Shown: in pieces, positions 38,814-47,148 of the stretch
Numbering within the stretch: the first letter of the stretch is position 1
How the letters are laid out: every line of letters starts with the position of its first letter
Assembly (NCBI RefSeq): GCF_014652275.1
Contig: NZ_BMYM01000002.1
Coordinates: 186,001-250,000, forward strand
Direction: 5' to 3'
Length of the DNA stretch: 64,000 nt
Origin: Parahalioglobus pacificus
Lineage (GTDB): Bacteria; Pseudomonadota; Gammaproteobacteria; Pseudomonadales; Halieaceae
Translations under genes and position numbers: made by a program
Notes under the pieces: model-generated
Databases searched by the model: none
What the model was told of the DNA's origin: nothing
What the model saw: only the letters and a program-made list of their open reading frames with translations

Positions 38814-38889
38814 GCCCAGATAGCTCAGTTGGTAGAGCAGGGGATTGAAAATCCCCGTGTCGGCAGTTCGATTCTGTCTCTGGGCACCA
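38814..38889 (+). tRNA. tRNA-Phe (GAA)
   Basis: A 76-nt cloverleaf with a 7-bp acceptor stem (GCCCAGA with TCTGGGC), D arm AGCTCAGTTGGTAGAGCA, anticodon loop TTGAAAA carrying GAA, T loop TTCGATT and encoded CCA end. No intron or extra arm. A promoter and terminator flank it. Confidence 0.97.
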
Positions 38890-38896
38890 TATTCAC

Positions 38897-38928
38897 AAAA
38901 AGCCTCGCAGCCATGCGGGGCTTTTTTT
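38897..38928 (+). terminator. Terminator after tRNA-Phe
   Basis: GCCTCGCA-GCCA-TGCGGGGC (one G-T pair) followed by seven T, 13 nt after the tRNA start of the hairpin region. Confidence 0.92.
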
Positions 38929-39028
38929 GTTTGCCTCCTTCAGGAATCATTCCTAGGCGTGGGGGACTGGCCACTGCCTGCCATTCGCTCTATGTTGGTA
39001 ACACCAGCATCTGTGACTCCATCTGAGC

Positions 39029-40270
39029 ATGAGTGACCAGCGAGAAAAAGGGCTATCCCGGCGGGCACTGCTTAAGGGCTTTGCAGCAACCGCGACCTTG
39101 CCCATGATCAGCGGCTGCTCGCAGGATGAGCAATCGAGCCGACTTTCCCAAGCAGACATTGATGCGCTGGCAGAACAGCGCGCAGAAGAAGCCCGACTCA
39201 CAGGCAAAGGCCCTTATGGGCAACAGCGGTACGAAGGATACCGAGGACTCTCCGAATTGCCCTGGTTTGAGCTCGATAACAACATGCAGCTGGTGTGTGT
39301 TGATGACAGCATTCCGCTCGGCATCGATGTGCATACCCACCTGGGCATGTCCTATCTGTTTGCCCCGGACATTGACCTTACGCACTCACCGACGCGTGTA
39401 AAGCATCTGCTTGATAGCGATGGCGACGGTACCACCATTGACCTCGATGTATACGCCAACGCCAACTTCAGTGAGGCCCAGTTAAAGGTTCTGCAGCGGA
39501 ATACGATTGCGCAGGGCCTATGGGGTAGCAGCTTTGCCAAGACGCAAACCATCCCTGCGCTTGTGCAGGAGATGAGCGCTATGCGTATTGGGCATTCTGT
39601 GCTGTTACCCATAAAAACAGGGCTACCGTTCGGTGATGATCTGACCGAGCGCTGGCGCAACGCCATCCAGGCCACCAATACCCGACAGTCACTCACAGCC
39701 GGAGCCTCTGTTTACCCGTGGGATGAAGACAGCGTGCCAGAGTTAAAAGCCCACCTCGCGGCGGGCGCCAAGGTAATAAAGCTGCACCCCACGGTACAGT
39801 CGTTTTATCCCGATGACACCCGGCTCATGCCACTCTATGAAGAGCTGGAGCGCGCAGGCGCTGTGCTGTTCTTTCATGGGGGTCGGGCCGGCATAGAGCC
39901 TGATTCTCGCCAGCCCTACGCGGTTCCGCTTCACTACGAAGCGGTGCTGGCCGATTTTCCAAAGTTGCAGGTGGTTATGGGGCATGCGGGGGCGCGTGAC
40001 CAGGCAGCCATGACAGAGCTGGCAACCCGCTATGACAATGCCTGGCTGGGCATACACGGCCAGGGCGTGAGCCGGCTGGAAGACATCATCAACCGAACCG
40101 GTGGCGAGCGACTGCTGTTTGGCTCGGACTGGCCGTTCTATCACATCGGAATGTCGCTGGCGAAGGTGCTGATTTGCACTCGGGATGCATCCCGCCAAGG
40201 TATTCGCAAAAAGATTCTGCAGGACAATGCATTGCAGCTGATGCCACAGCTCAGGGACAGCGTTAACTAG
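39029..40270 (+). CDS. Tat-exported lipoprotein of the amidohydrolase (Amidohydro_2) family
   Basis: A 413-aa protein. The N-terminus has a twin-arginine signal (SRRALLKG, Arg11-Arg12) followed by a lipobox ISGC with Cys30, so it should be folded before export and then lipid-anchored. The rest is a TIM-barrel metal hydrolase: DVHTHLG (His102, His104), VIKLHPTVQ, FFHGG, VMGHAGA and LLFGSDWPF, the amidohydrolase-2 order. The substrate is unknown. It is alone, downstream of the tRNA. Confidence 0.8.
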   Translation: MSDQREKGLSRRALLKGFAATATLPMISGCSQDEQSSRLSQADIDALAEQRAEEARLTGKGPYGQQRYEGYRGLSELPWFELDNNMQLVCVDDSIPLGIDVHTHLGMSYLFAPDIDLTHSPTRVKHLLDSDGDGTTIDLDVYANANFSEAQLKVLQRNTIAQGLWGSSFAKTQTIPALVQEMSAMRIGHSVLLPIKTGLPFGDDLTERWRNAIQATNTRQSLTAGASVYPWDEDSVPELKAHLAAGAKVIKLHPTVQSFYPDDTRLMPLYEELERAGAVLFFHGGRAGIEPDSRQPYAVPLHYEAVLADFPKLQVVMGHAGARDQAAMTELATRYDNAWLGIHGQGVSRLEDIINRTGGERLLFGSDWPFYHIGMSLAKVLICTRDASRQGIRKKILQDNALQLMPQLRDSVN

Positions 40271-40363
40271 CGGATGGGAGAGATCGAAGTACGCAGCCAC
40301 GTCAGCAATACTCAACAACGATCGTTTGGTGGTAGTCACATAAGTTAAAGGAGGCTTTTCAAC

Positions 40364-40765
40364 ATGCCGAAGGGACACTGTTTGTGCGGAGAGATACGGT
40401 TTTCGTGGGAGCCACCTTCGGGCGGTAGCTCACACTGCCACTGTTCGCAGTGTCAGTATTCTCATGGTGCGGCGGTTGTTACCTGGGTGTCTGTTCCTAC
40501 CAGTGATCTGACCCTGGAAGGCAGGGAATTCCTCAAGTGGTATGCCTCATCGGAGAGCGCACAACGCGGTTTCTGCACCAACTGTGGATCCAGTCTGTTT
40601 TTTAAACCTGCCAACTACCCGGAAGAGATTCACGTTACACGTGCCAATATCGCGGGCGATCTGGACGTTGAGCCACATATGCACATTTACTTTAACGGTG
40701 AGCCAAGTTGGTTTAAGGAAAACGACGGCCTGCCTCGGTACGCCAATGACCCCGAAGACCCCTGA
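40364..40765 (+). CDS. GFA/CENP-V family zinc-binding protein
   Basis: A 133-aa protein of the glutathione-dependent formaldehyde-activating (Gfa) fold. Zinc cysteines are in CLCG (Cys6, Cys8), HCHCSQC (Cys25, 27, 30) and FCTNCGSS (Cys71, 74). AAGGAGG precedes the ATG. The family name is historical; most members have no proven activity on formaldehyde. Confidence 0.87.
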   Translation: MPKGHCLCGEIRFSWEPPSGGSSHCHCSQCQYSHGAAVVTWVSVPTSDLTLEGREFLKWYASSESAQRGFCTNCGSSLFFKPANYPEEIHVTRANIAGDLDVEPHMHIYFNGEPSWFKENDGLPRYANDPEDP

Positions 40766-40859
40766 GCAGTTCCGGGTTACGTAGGTCGAGGCAACACGGC
40801 AGCTGTGCACCTGCCTACAAAAAACGGTAGTGTAGACGCCACGCAAGGCGCACTTAACT

Positions 40860-41285
40860 ATGTTCGCAGTCTTTATATTCAATAGCCTCGTTGTAGCCGT
40901 CACAGTGGTGATTCACTACGAGATGCTGCATCAGTTCTCGCGCATGATGCCGCGCATGTACCTGCCACACCGGATGCGCATCGTGTTCGGCATCTTCGGT
41001 GCGCTCACCGCACACGCCCTTGAGGTCTGGATCTTTGCGCTCTCTTTCTACTGGATGCACCATGCTGACGACTGGGGGCATCTGCAGGGCAACTTCGAAG
41101 GTACGCTACTGGACTGCGTGTACTACTCCTTCACCACTTACACCACCCTGGGTACAGGCGACATCGAACCCATCGGCGATCTGCGCTACCTCACCGGACT
41201 GGAATCACTGACGGGGCTGGTTCTAATAACGTGGACAGCGTCATTCCTGTATCTGGAGATGACGCGTTATTGGGGGTCTGATTGA
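40860..41285 (+). CDS. Two-helix potassium-channel-like membrane protein
   Basis: A 141-aa protein with three hydrophobic segments and a pore-loop sequence TTYTTLGTGDIEP near residues 90-102, like the selectivity filter T-x-GYGD of Ion_trans_2 channels, but with LGTGD in place of VGYGD. A TTG start of the next gene overlaps its stop (TTGA). A small K+ or cation channel is the likely role; the filter change leaves selectivity open. Confidence 0.7.
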   Translation: MFAVFIFNSLVVAVTVVIHYEMLHQFSRMMPRMYLPHRMRIVFGIFGALTAHALEVWIFALSFYWMHHADDWGHLQGNFEGTLLDCVYYSFTTYTTLGTGDIEPIGDLRYLTGLESLTGLVLITWTASFLYLEMTRYWGSD

Positions 41286-41890
41286 AACCGTTACCCTCCC
41301 TGTGGGCTCTGTGCTTTGGCGCGGTCTTTGTCTGGTCGGCTATCGACCCTAAAGACAGCTTCACTTGGGCCCTGGAAGTAGCGCCCGCGGTGATTGGCGC
41401 GATTGTGCTAGCCATCACGCGAGCCAGGCACCCACTCACCCCGCTACTGTACGGCTTGATCCTCGCGCACTGCATCGTCCTGATGGTAGGCGGCCACTAT
41501 ACCTATGCCGAGGTACCACTGTTCGACACGTTGGCAGATATGATGGGATCCCAGCGCAACAACTACGACAAACTCGGGCACGTCATGCAGGGGTTTGTGC
41601 CCGCCATGATTGCCCGGGAACTGCTGCTGAGGAATGAGGTAGTGAATGGCGCCGGCTGGCGCAATCTGTTCATAGTGAGCTTTTGTCTGGCGTTCAGCGC
41701 CTTTTACGAGCTTATTGAGTGGCTGGTGGCCTTGGCGGTCGGCGAAGACGCCGACGCGTTCCTGGGCATGCAGGGCTACCAATGGGATACCCAAACCGAC
41801 ATGGCCTGTGCACTCATCGGTGCGATTGTTGCGCTGCTGCTATTGTCGCGCTTGCACGATCGGCAACTTGCGAGGTTCACATGGAACTAA
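41282..41890 (+). CDS. DUF2238 (YjdF-like) membrane protein
   Basis: A 202-aa membrane protein with about five to six helices. The family blocks GGHYTYAEVPLFDTL, YDKLGHVMQGFVPAMIARE and FYELIEWLVAL are present, rich in conserved His and Glu that could bind a metal. The start is a TTG overlapping the channel gene; its end overlaps the GDT1 gene by 10 nt. Function unknown. Confidence 0.78.
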   Translation: MKPLPSLWALCFGAVFVWSAIDPKDSFTWALEVAPAVIGAIVLAITRARHPLTPLLYGLILAHCIVLMVGGHYTYAEVPLFDTLADMMGSQRNNYDKLGHVMQGFVPAMIARELLLRNEVVNGAGWRNLFIVSFCLAFSAFYELIEWLVALAVGEDADAFLGMQGYQWDTQTDMACALIGAIVALLLLSRLHDRQLARFTWN

Positions 41891-42153
41891 AAGCGTTTCT
41901 CACCGTGTTTGCCGCGGTCTTCGTCGCCGAACTGGGTGACAAAACACAACTGGCCACCATGCTGTTTGCTGCAGACGAACAGGTCAGCAAGTGGCTGGTT
42001 TTTGCCGCCGCCTCAGCCGCACTTGTTGTAGCCGCCGGCCTCGGCGTGCTCGCTGGTGGGGCCGTGGCCAACGTCTTGAGCCCGCGTGTTCTTAGCCTCG
42101 TCGCCGGCATCGGCTTCATCGCGATTGGTGCCTTTACCCTCTATACCGCCTGA
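41881..42153 (+). CDS. Half-size TMEM165/GDT1 (UPF0016) protein
   Basis: A 90-aa protein with three membrane helices and one copy of the signature ELGDKTQLAT (about 17-26). Full GDT1 proteins, which export Mn or exchange Ca/H, have two copies; this one must dimerise or pair with another protein to form the usual pair of motifs. No second half is present nearby. The ATG overlaps DUF2238 by 10 nt. Confidence 0.85.
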   Translation: MELKAFLTVFAAVFVAELGDKTQLATMLFAADEQVSKWLVFAAASAALVVAAGLGVLAGGAVANVLSPRVLSLVAGIGFIAIGAFTLYTA

Positions 42154-42166
42154 CAAAGAGATTCAC

Positions 42167-42655
42167 ATGGCCGACCTCAACATTCGCCCAGCGACACCTG
42201 CCGACGTTCCGCTGATACTTCAGTTCATTCGTGAACTCGCTAATTACGAGAAAGAGTTAGACAAGGCCGTTGCAACGCCAGAACAGTTGCATGAGGCCCT
42301 GTTCTGCGAACACCCCACGGTATTCTCAGTTATTTGCGAGCGCGGTAGCGAAGCCGCGGGGTTTGCACTTTACTTTTTTAACTTCTCTACCTGGGAAGGC
42401 AAACACGGCCTCTTCCTGGAGGATTTGTACGTCACCCCGGCTCACCGAGGTAGTGGCGCAGGCAAAGCCCTGTTGCAACATCTGGCCCGCACCGCCGTTG
42501 CGCGCGACTGCGCACGCTTTGAATGGAATGTGTTGGATTGGAACACACCCGCCATCGAATTCTACGAAGCCTTCGGCGCCAAACCGCAAAGCGAGTGGAT
42601 TGGTTATCGCCTGTCAGGCGACGCGCTGGCTGCCTTCGCCGGCAACGCGGATTAA
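42167..42655 (+). CDS. GNAT family N-acetyltransferase (diamine acetyltransferase-like)
   Basis: A 162-aa GNAT protein with LEDLYVTPAHRGSGAGKALL (acetyl-CoA loop) and an FEWNVLDWNTPAIEFYEAFGA helix typical of the spermidine/spermine acetyltransferase-like group. The ATG at 42167 has AAAGAG 6 nt upstream. 13 bp after the GDT1 gene, so possibly same transcript. Substrate not determined. Confidence 0.82.
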   Translation: MADLNIRPATPADVPLILQFIRELANYEKELDKAVATPEQLHEALFCEHPTVFSVICERGSEAAGFALYFFNFSTWEGKHGLFLEDLYVTPAHRGSGAGKALLQHLARTAVARDCARFEWNVLDWNTPAIEFYEAFGAKPQSEWIGYRLSGDALAAFAGNAD

Positions 42656-42662
42656 TACCGAA

Positions 42663-42878
42663 TTAGTTATCGGAAACGTAATCAAAACGGGGAACGGACT
42701 GCCCATCGACCACTACTTGCTCGGTGAACATCGACAGGGGGCGCACCCAGAGGTCACCGTCACCGTAAAGGGGGCGGTAAACAACCAGCAGTTCCTCAGT
42801 TTCGGAATGACGGGCAACGCCTTCAACGGCGTAGAACTTGCCTTTGTAATGCTTGTAGCGGCCGGTTTTGAGGGTCAT
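42663..42878 (-). CDS. DUF1653 small protein
   Basis: A 71-aa DUF1653 protein, MTLKTGRYKHYKGKFY then HSETEELLVVYRPLYGD. One compact beta domain, function unknown. I use the ATG at 42878, the family size; longer starts upstream have no ribosome site. Divergent from the AlgZ-like kinase gene. Confidence 0.83.
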   Translation of the reverse strand: MTLKTGRYKHYKGKFYAVEGVARHSETEELLVVYRPLYGDGDLWVRPLSMFTEQVVVDGQSVPRFDYVSDN

Positions 42879-43005
42879 AGCGGAGAACCAACGAGGACAG
42901 ATGCCGGCAACCTTAGCGGGTGAAAAATGCATGGTAAAGTCTCGAAACTGCGTCAAACTGCCGCCAAGGTGCGATGAAACGCCCAAACTAACCAGGTGAT
43001 AAACG

Positions 43006-43011
43006 TATAAT
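43006..43011 (+). promoter_or_regulatory. -10 box immediately before the AlgZ-like start
   Basis: TATAAT ends only 7 nt before the ATG at 43019, so transcription would begin at or next to the A of the start codon. No ribosome site is visible. This suggests a leaderless mRNA; the -35 region is weak. Confidence 0.45.
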
Positions 43012-43018
43012 TGCCGCC

Positions 43019-44113
43019 ATGGGTTATCAGGAACTATTACAAAACAAGCAGTACCTCTTCTGGACCCTGCAGTTCGTGGGCTGGAGCGGCTGGGCTATGT
43101 CCTTTTACCTGGGCATTGTCATGTGGGGCAGGCCACCGGACAACTACGGTTTCTATCTGCCCACGATTGCCATGATTGGTATGACCATCACGCTGGGCCT
43201 GCGCTGGATGTACCACCTTACCTGGGACAATGGGCTGCTGACCCGCGTGGTCGCCATTCTAGGCGGCTCCTACGGTGCAGCTGTGCTGTGGATGTTCAGC
43301 CGCGGCGTGATTTTCTACAACGCCTTCCCCGAGGAGCGCAAAGTGTATGAGGGGGGCAGCATGTCCTTCTTCTCTTACTTTGACGGTTCGGTCTCCGCCT
43401 TCTGGGTCATGCTGTCGTGGAGCGCGCTGTACTTTGGCATCAAGTATTACCTGCTGATGCAGGAAGAGCGCCAGCGCAGCCTCAAAGCCATGAATATGGC
43501 ACATGAGGCACAGCTCAAAATGCTGCGCTATCAGCTGAACCCACACTTCCTATTCAATACACTGAACGCGATATCGACCCTCGTTCTGGACGGCAACAAC
43601 AGCCTCGCAAATGTGATGGTCACCAGGCTCTCTCGCTTCCTGCGCTATTCCCTGGACAATGATCCGATGCTGCGCGTAACCGTGGCCGAGGAAATTGAGG
43701 CCCTGCAGCTGTACCTGGATATTGAGAAAGTGCGTTTCGACGAGCGATTGAGACTTCATTTCGATGTGGATAGCGCAGCCAGCGAGGCACTGATGCCCAG
43801 CCTGCTGCTGCAGCCGCTGGTGGAAAACTCCATCAAGTACGCCATAGCCAACGCCATAGACGGCGGCTCCATCGCAATCAGCGCATCGGTGACCGGCAGG
43901 GACCTTGAGCTGGTGGTGGCTGACGACGGCCCGGGACTGGACCTCAGGAATGGCCGCTTGCCCAAGGGCGGCGGCGTAGGCTTGGCAAACACCCGTGAAC
44001 GCCTGAAAGCGTTGTACGGCAATAAACAGTCGTTCCGGCTCTCGACGACTGAGCCTCACGGTCTCACAATTACAATCCGAATCCCGCTAGAAAACACAAC
44101 GGACAGTGAATGA
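43019..44113 (+). CDS. LytS/AlgZ-type sensor histidine kinase
   Basis: A 364-aa membrane kinase. Four hydrophobic segments in residues 1-150, a short linker helix, then the His_kinase (PF06580) domain with YQLNPHFLFNTLNAIS holding the phosphoacceptor His, VENSIKYA and DDGPGLD. It should pass a phosphate to the LytTR regulator encoded next, which it overlaps by 4 nt (ATGA). Resembles AlgZ/FimS of Pseudomonas, but the usual argH/hemC neighbours are absent. Confidence 0.9.
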   Translation: MGYQELLQNKQYLFWTLQFVGWSGWAMSFYLGIVMWGRPPDNYGFYLPTIAMIGMTITLGLRWMYHLTWDNGLLTRVVAILGGSYGAAVLWMFSRGVIFYNAFPEERKVYEGGSMSFFSYFDGSVSAFWVMLSWSALYFGIKYYLLMQEERQRSLKAMNMAHEAQLKMLRYQLNPHFLFNTLNAISTLVLDGNNSLANVMVTRLSRFLRYSLDNDPMLRVTVAEEIEALQLYLDIEKVRFDERLRLHFDVDSAASEALMPSLLLQPLVENSIKYAIANAIDGGSIAISASVTGRDLELVVADDGPGLDLRNGRLPKGGGVGLANTRERLKALYGNKQSFRLSTTEPHGLTITIRIPLENTTDSE

Positions 44114-44922
44114 GCACTCTGCGCGCGATAGTAGTTGACGATGAAAACCTGGCACGGCGAGGCCTGACCCTGCGCCTGGCGAATATTCCGGCAGTCGAGC
44201 TGGTAGCTGAATGTAGTAACGGTGCCGAGGCGCTAAAAGCCATTGCGGAACTGAGCCCCGACCTGGTTTTTCTGGATATCCAGATGCCGGGTATGAACGG
44301 CTTTGATGTGATCGAGCATCTGCAGTCCGACAATATGCCCATGATTGTGTTCGTAACAGCCTTCGATGAGTTCGCAGTCGACGCGTTTAAAGTCCACGCG
44401 GTAGATTACGTGCTCAAGCCCATCGACGAACAGCGACTGGAAGAAGCAGTGAATCGCGCACTGGCCCACCGGGCGCAGGCCGAAACAGCGGCCAGCAAAG
44501 AGAAGCTGGTACAGCTGGTGATGGGCATCACCGGCGCCAGCGCCAGCTCTGTCGAAGAGATGGCCGAGAGCAGCGAAGCCCCCAAGAAATGGCCCGAGAA
44601 AATCACTATTCGCGACGGCAACGATATCCGCTTTATCCGGGTGGCGGAGATCACCTGGGTAGATGCCGCCGGCGACTACATGTGCATTCATGCGGGCGGC
44701 GAAACCCACATCATGCGCATTACCATGAAGCAGCTAGAGGCGCTGCTCAATCCTGATGTGTTCCTGCGCGTGCACCGCTCCACCATCGTCAACACGAAGG
44801 TCATTGTTGGCGCACAGAGCCTCGACAATGGGGAGTTTCTGCTAAATCTTGAGGGAGACTCGCAGGTGAAGGTGAGTCGCAGCTACCGCGATAAGGTCAA
44901 ACATCTGCTTGTGACCGGCTAA
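44110..44922 (+). CDS. algR: LytTR response regulator (AlgR-like)
   Basis: A 270-aa regulator: receiver domain with Asp at DLVFLDIQMPG and the switch PIDEQRL region (1-125), a linker, and a LytTR DNA-binding domain (about 165-268) with RFIRVAEITWVDAAGDYM and RVHRSTIVNT. Paired with the upstream kinase. AlgR in Pseudomonas controls alginate and type IV pili; targets here are not known. Confidence 0.88.
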   Translation: MSTLRAIVVDDENLARRGLTLRLANIPAVELVAECSNGAEALKAIAELSPDLVFLDIQMPGMNGFDVIEHLQSDNMPMIVFVTAFDEFAVDAFKVHAVDYVLKPIDEQRLEEAVNRALAHRAQAETAASKEKLVQLVMGITGASASSVEEMAESSEAPKKWPEKITIRDGNDIRFIRVAEITWVDAAGDYMCIHAGGETHIMRITMKQLEALLNPDVFLRVHRSTIVNTKVIVGAQSLDNGEFLLNLEGDSQVKVSRSYRDKVKHLLVTG

Positions 44923-44967
44923 GGCCTCCACAGGCCAGGGCCCGCGCTCCGGGATCAAGCCCCGGGA

Positions 44968-47148
44968 TCACGCCCAGACCAGCGCCGGGCTCTCCGTAAC
45001 AACTCCGATAACCGCGCCCTCAATGCCCTGATCATTAAGGGCCTGCACAAGGGCCCGGCTGCGATCCGCACTCACCCCAATCAGTAAGCCACCGCTGGTT
45101 TGGGGGTCAAACAAAATCGCTGCAGCGTCGGTAACAGCCACGTCGGCCTCACACCGGTCCGCCACTAGGGCGTAGTTGCCGGCAAACCCGGAGCTATGAA
45201 TGCCGGTCGTAATTGCCTCGTTAGCGCCGGGCAACAGGCTGACCGCTGCCAGGTTGAGGGAAGCACCGGCCTCCTCACCCAGCATCTCGATTAAGTGCCC
45301 CGCCAGACCAAAACCGGTGACATCCGTAACTGCGGTTGCTCCATGCTCCACAGCAAGCTGGGCGCCCACTGCGTTAGATACCAGCATGCTTTCAATAGCG
45401 GCCTCAATGTCACCGCCGTCAGCCCGGCCCTGCATCTGTGCGGCAAACAACAGGCCTGTACCCAACGGCTTGGTGAGAATCAGGCTGTCACCCGGGCGAA
45501 GGCCGTGCTTTGGCAAGGAACGTTCGCCACTGAGCCCATTGACCACAAAACCCAGTTGGCACTCGGGCCCTTGCATGCTGTGGCCTCCGAGCAAGACACA
45601 ACCAGCCTTTTCAAATATCGATAAGCTGCCGGCGAGCATTTGCTCCAGGTCTCCAGCGCCCACGTGCGCGGTGGAAAAAGGAAGCGTTACCAAGGCCTGC
45701 GCCGATACGGGTGTGGAACCACAGGCGTAGAGGTCTGACAGCGCATGATTGGCGGCGATCTGCCCCATTAGATAAGGATCAGATACCAGCGCCCGCAGGC
45801 TATCCACGCTCTGCAACAACATCGGCTCGGGTGTCATCACTACCGCAGCGTCGTCCGAACCCAACGTCGGACCATTATCAGCTTGCGTGGCCTTTGGATA
45901 ACGCTGTCGTAGGCCTGCCAACACCGCAGAAAGCTCTGCAGGCGCGAGTTTGGCGCCGCAGCCGCCACAGGGGGCCTGTATGGGGTTGGCCGCAGGCACA
46001 GAAGAGCCCGGCGTAGTGTCCGGCATTACTGGCGGGTGCGAAAACCGGCGCATGAATTCACGGTCAATCCGGTCTTTCCACCGCCAGACCCATGCCCCGC
46101 TGGCGCTGAAGGGGCCTCGGTCGGCCACGGCCAACTTATCGCCCAGAGAAAGCAGCGACAAAAATCGCTTCTGCGGTGCGTGAGATTTCAGAGGCTGGCC
46201 CAGTACATAGGCTCTCAGATTGTTCGCAAGCACTGGCCCCTGACGCACCGCATAAACACCGGCCTTAGGCCTGGGGTGATTGATCTGCGTGGCACAGTCA
46301 CCGACGGCGAACACCGCTGCGCTGCCCGTTGATTGCAGCGTATCCGTGATCGCCAGGAAGCCCCGATCATCCACGGGCAGGCCACTGTCTGAAAGCCACG
46401 GCGATGCTGACGCCCCGGTGCACCAAAGCAGCTCATCATAGTGGGCCTTGGCACCACCCTGCAGATACAGTGCATTAGCTTTTACACGCGCTACCCGATG
46501 ATCAACATGCAAATGCACACCGTGATCAATAAGCGCCCGTTCAACACGGCGCCGGGCGCGGGGGTTATAACCCTGCAAAATCTGTGGAGCACCACAATAC
46601 AGATCAATGGCCAGATTGCGCTCCGACAACACGTGGGCAATGGCCAGAGCAAGCTCCACACTGCCAGCGCCGCCGCCCACAATGGCCAGGCGCGCACCAC
46701 TTTCCAATCCACTAAGCGTGTTCTGCCATCGCGACCAGAGAGCGGCAACTGGCTTCACCGGGGTGGAGAACTCTGCAGCACCGGGCACAGACGCAGTGTC
46801 GGGCTGGGAGCCAATATCAATACTCAGGGCGTCATAAGTCAGCGGCGGGCGATCGCTGAAGGCAATGGTCTTTTGCTGCGGATCCAGCCCCGTAATACTC
46901 GTCCGGATAAACCGGACACCGGCCCAGGCACAGAGCGCAGCGAGGTCGATATGGGTTTCCGCGAAACTGTAGTGGCCCGCCAGCAGTCCCGGAAGCATGC
47001 CGGAGTAAGGTGTATGGGTAGCGGGAGACACCAGCGTTATGCGTAGTCCGGCAACAGGTGCCATCGCCAACATCCGCAGCGCCAAGGCATGGGCATGTCC
47101 ACCGCCCACGAGCACCAGATCACTGGCTAGTTGGGCTGCGGGTTTCAT
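44968..47148 (-). CDS. selD: Selenide, water dikinase fused to an FAD-dependent oxidoreductase
   Basis: A 726-aa fusion. Residues 1-380 are a pyridine-nucleotide-disulfide-type FAD domain: LVGGGHAHALAL near the start, LAIVGGGAGSVELAL for NAD(P), and a VGDCA turn. Residues about 395-726 are SelD, making selenophosphate from selenide and ATP, with CGGCGAK (Cys394, Cys397, Lys400), GSDDAAV and the SDLYACGSTP block. The active-site position is cysteine, not selenocysteine. The ATG at 47148 overlaps the selU stop (ATGA). It supplies SelU next door. Confidence 0.93.
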   Translation of the reverse strand: MKPAAQLASDLVLVGGGHAHALALRMLAMAPVAGLRITLVSPATHTPYSGMLPGLLAGHYSFAETHIDLAALCAWAGVRFIRTSITGLDPQQKTIAFSDRPPLTYDALSIDIGSQPDTASVPGAAEFSTPVKPVAALWSRWQNTLSGLESGARLAIVGGGAGSVELALAIAHVLSERNLAIDLYCGAPQILQGYNPRARRRVERALIDHGVHLHVDHRVARVKANALYLQGGAKAHYDELLWCTGASASPWLSDSGLPVDDRGFLAITDTLQSTGSAAVFAVGDCATQINHPRPKAGVYAVRQGPVLANNLRAYVLGQPLKSHAPQKRFLSLLSLGDKLAVADRGPFSASGAWVWRWKDRIDREFMRRFSHPPVMPDTTPGSSVPAANPIQAPCGGCGAKLAPAELSAVLAGLRQRYPKATQADNGPTLGSDDAAVVMTPEPMLLQSVDSLRALVSDPYLMGQIAANHALSDLYACGSTPVSAQALVTLPFSTAHVGAGDLEQMLAGSLSIFEKAGCVLLGGHSMQGPECQLGFVVNGLSGERSLPKHGLRPGDSLILTKPLGTGLLFAAQMQGRADGGDIEAAIESMLVSNAVGAQLAVEHGATAVTDVTGFGLAGHLIEMLGEEAGASLNLAAVSLLPGANEAITTGIHSSGFAGNYALVADRCEADVAVTDAAAILFDPQTSGGLLIGVSADRSRALVQALNDQGIEGAVIGVVTESPALVWA

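Noticed and set aside
44923..44936. GGCCT-CCAC-AGGCC hairpin after the LytTR gene.
   Set aside because: No T-run follows, so I do not call it a terminator; it could simply be chance between convergent genes.
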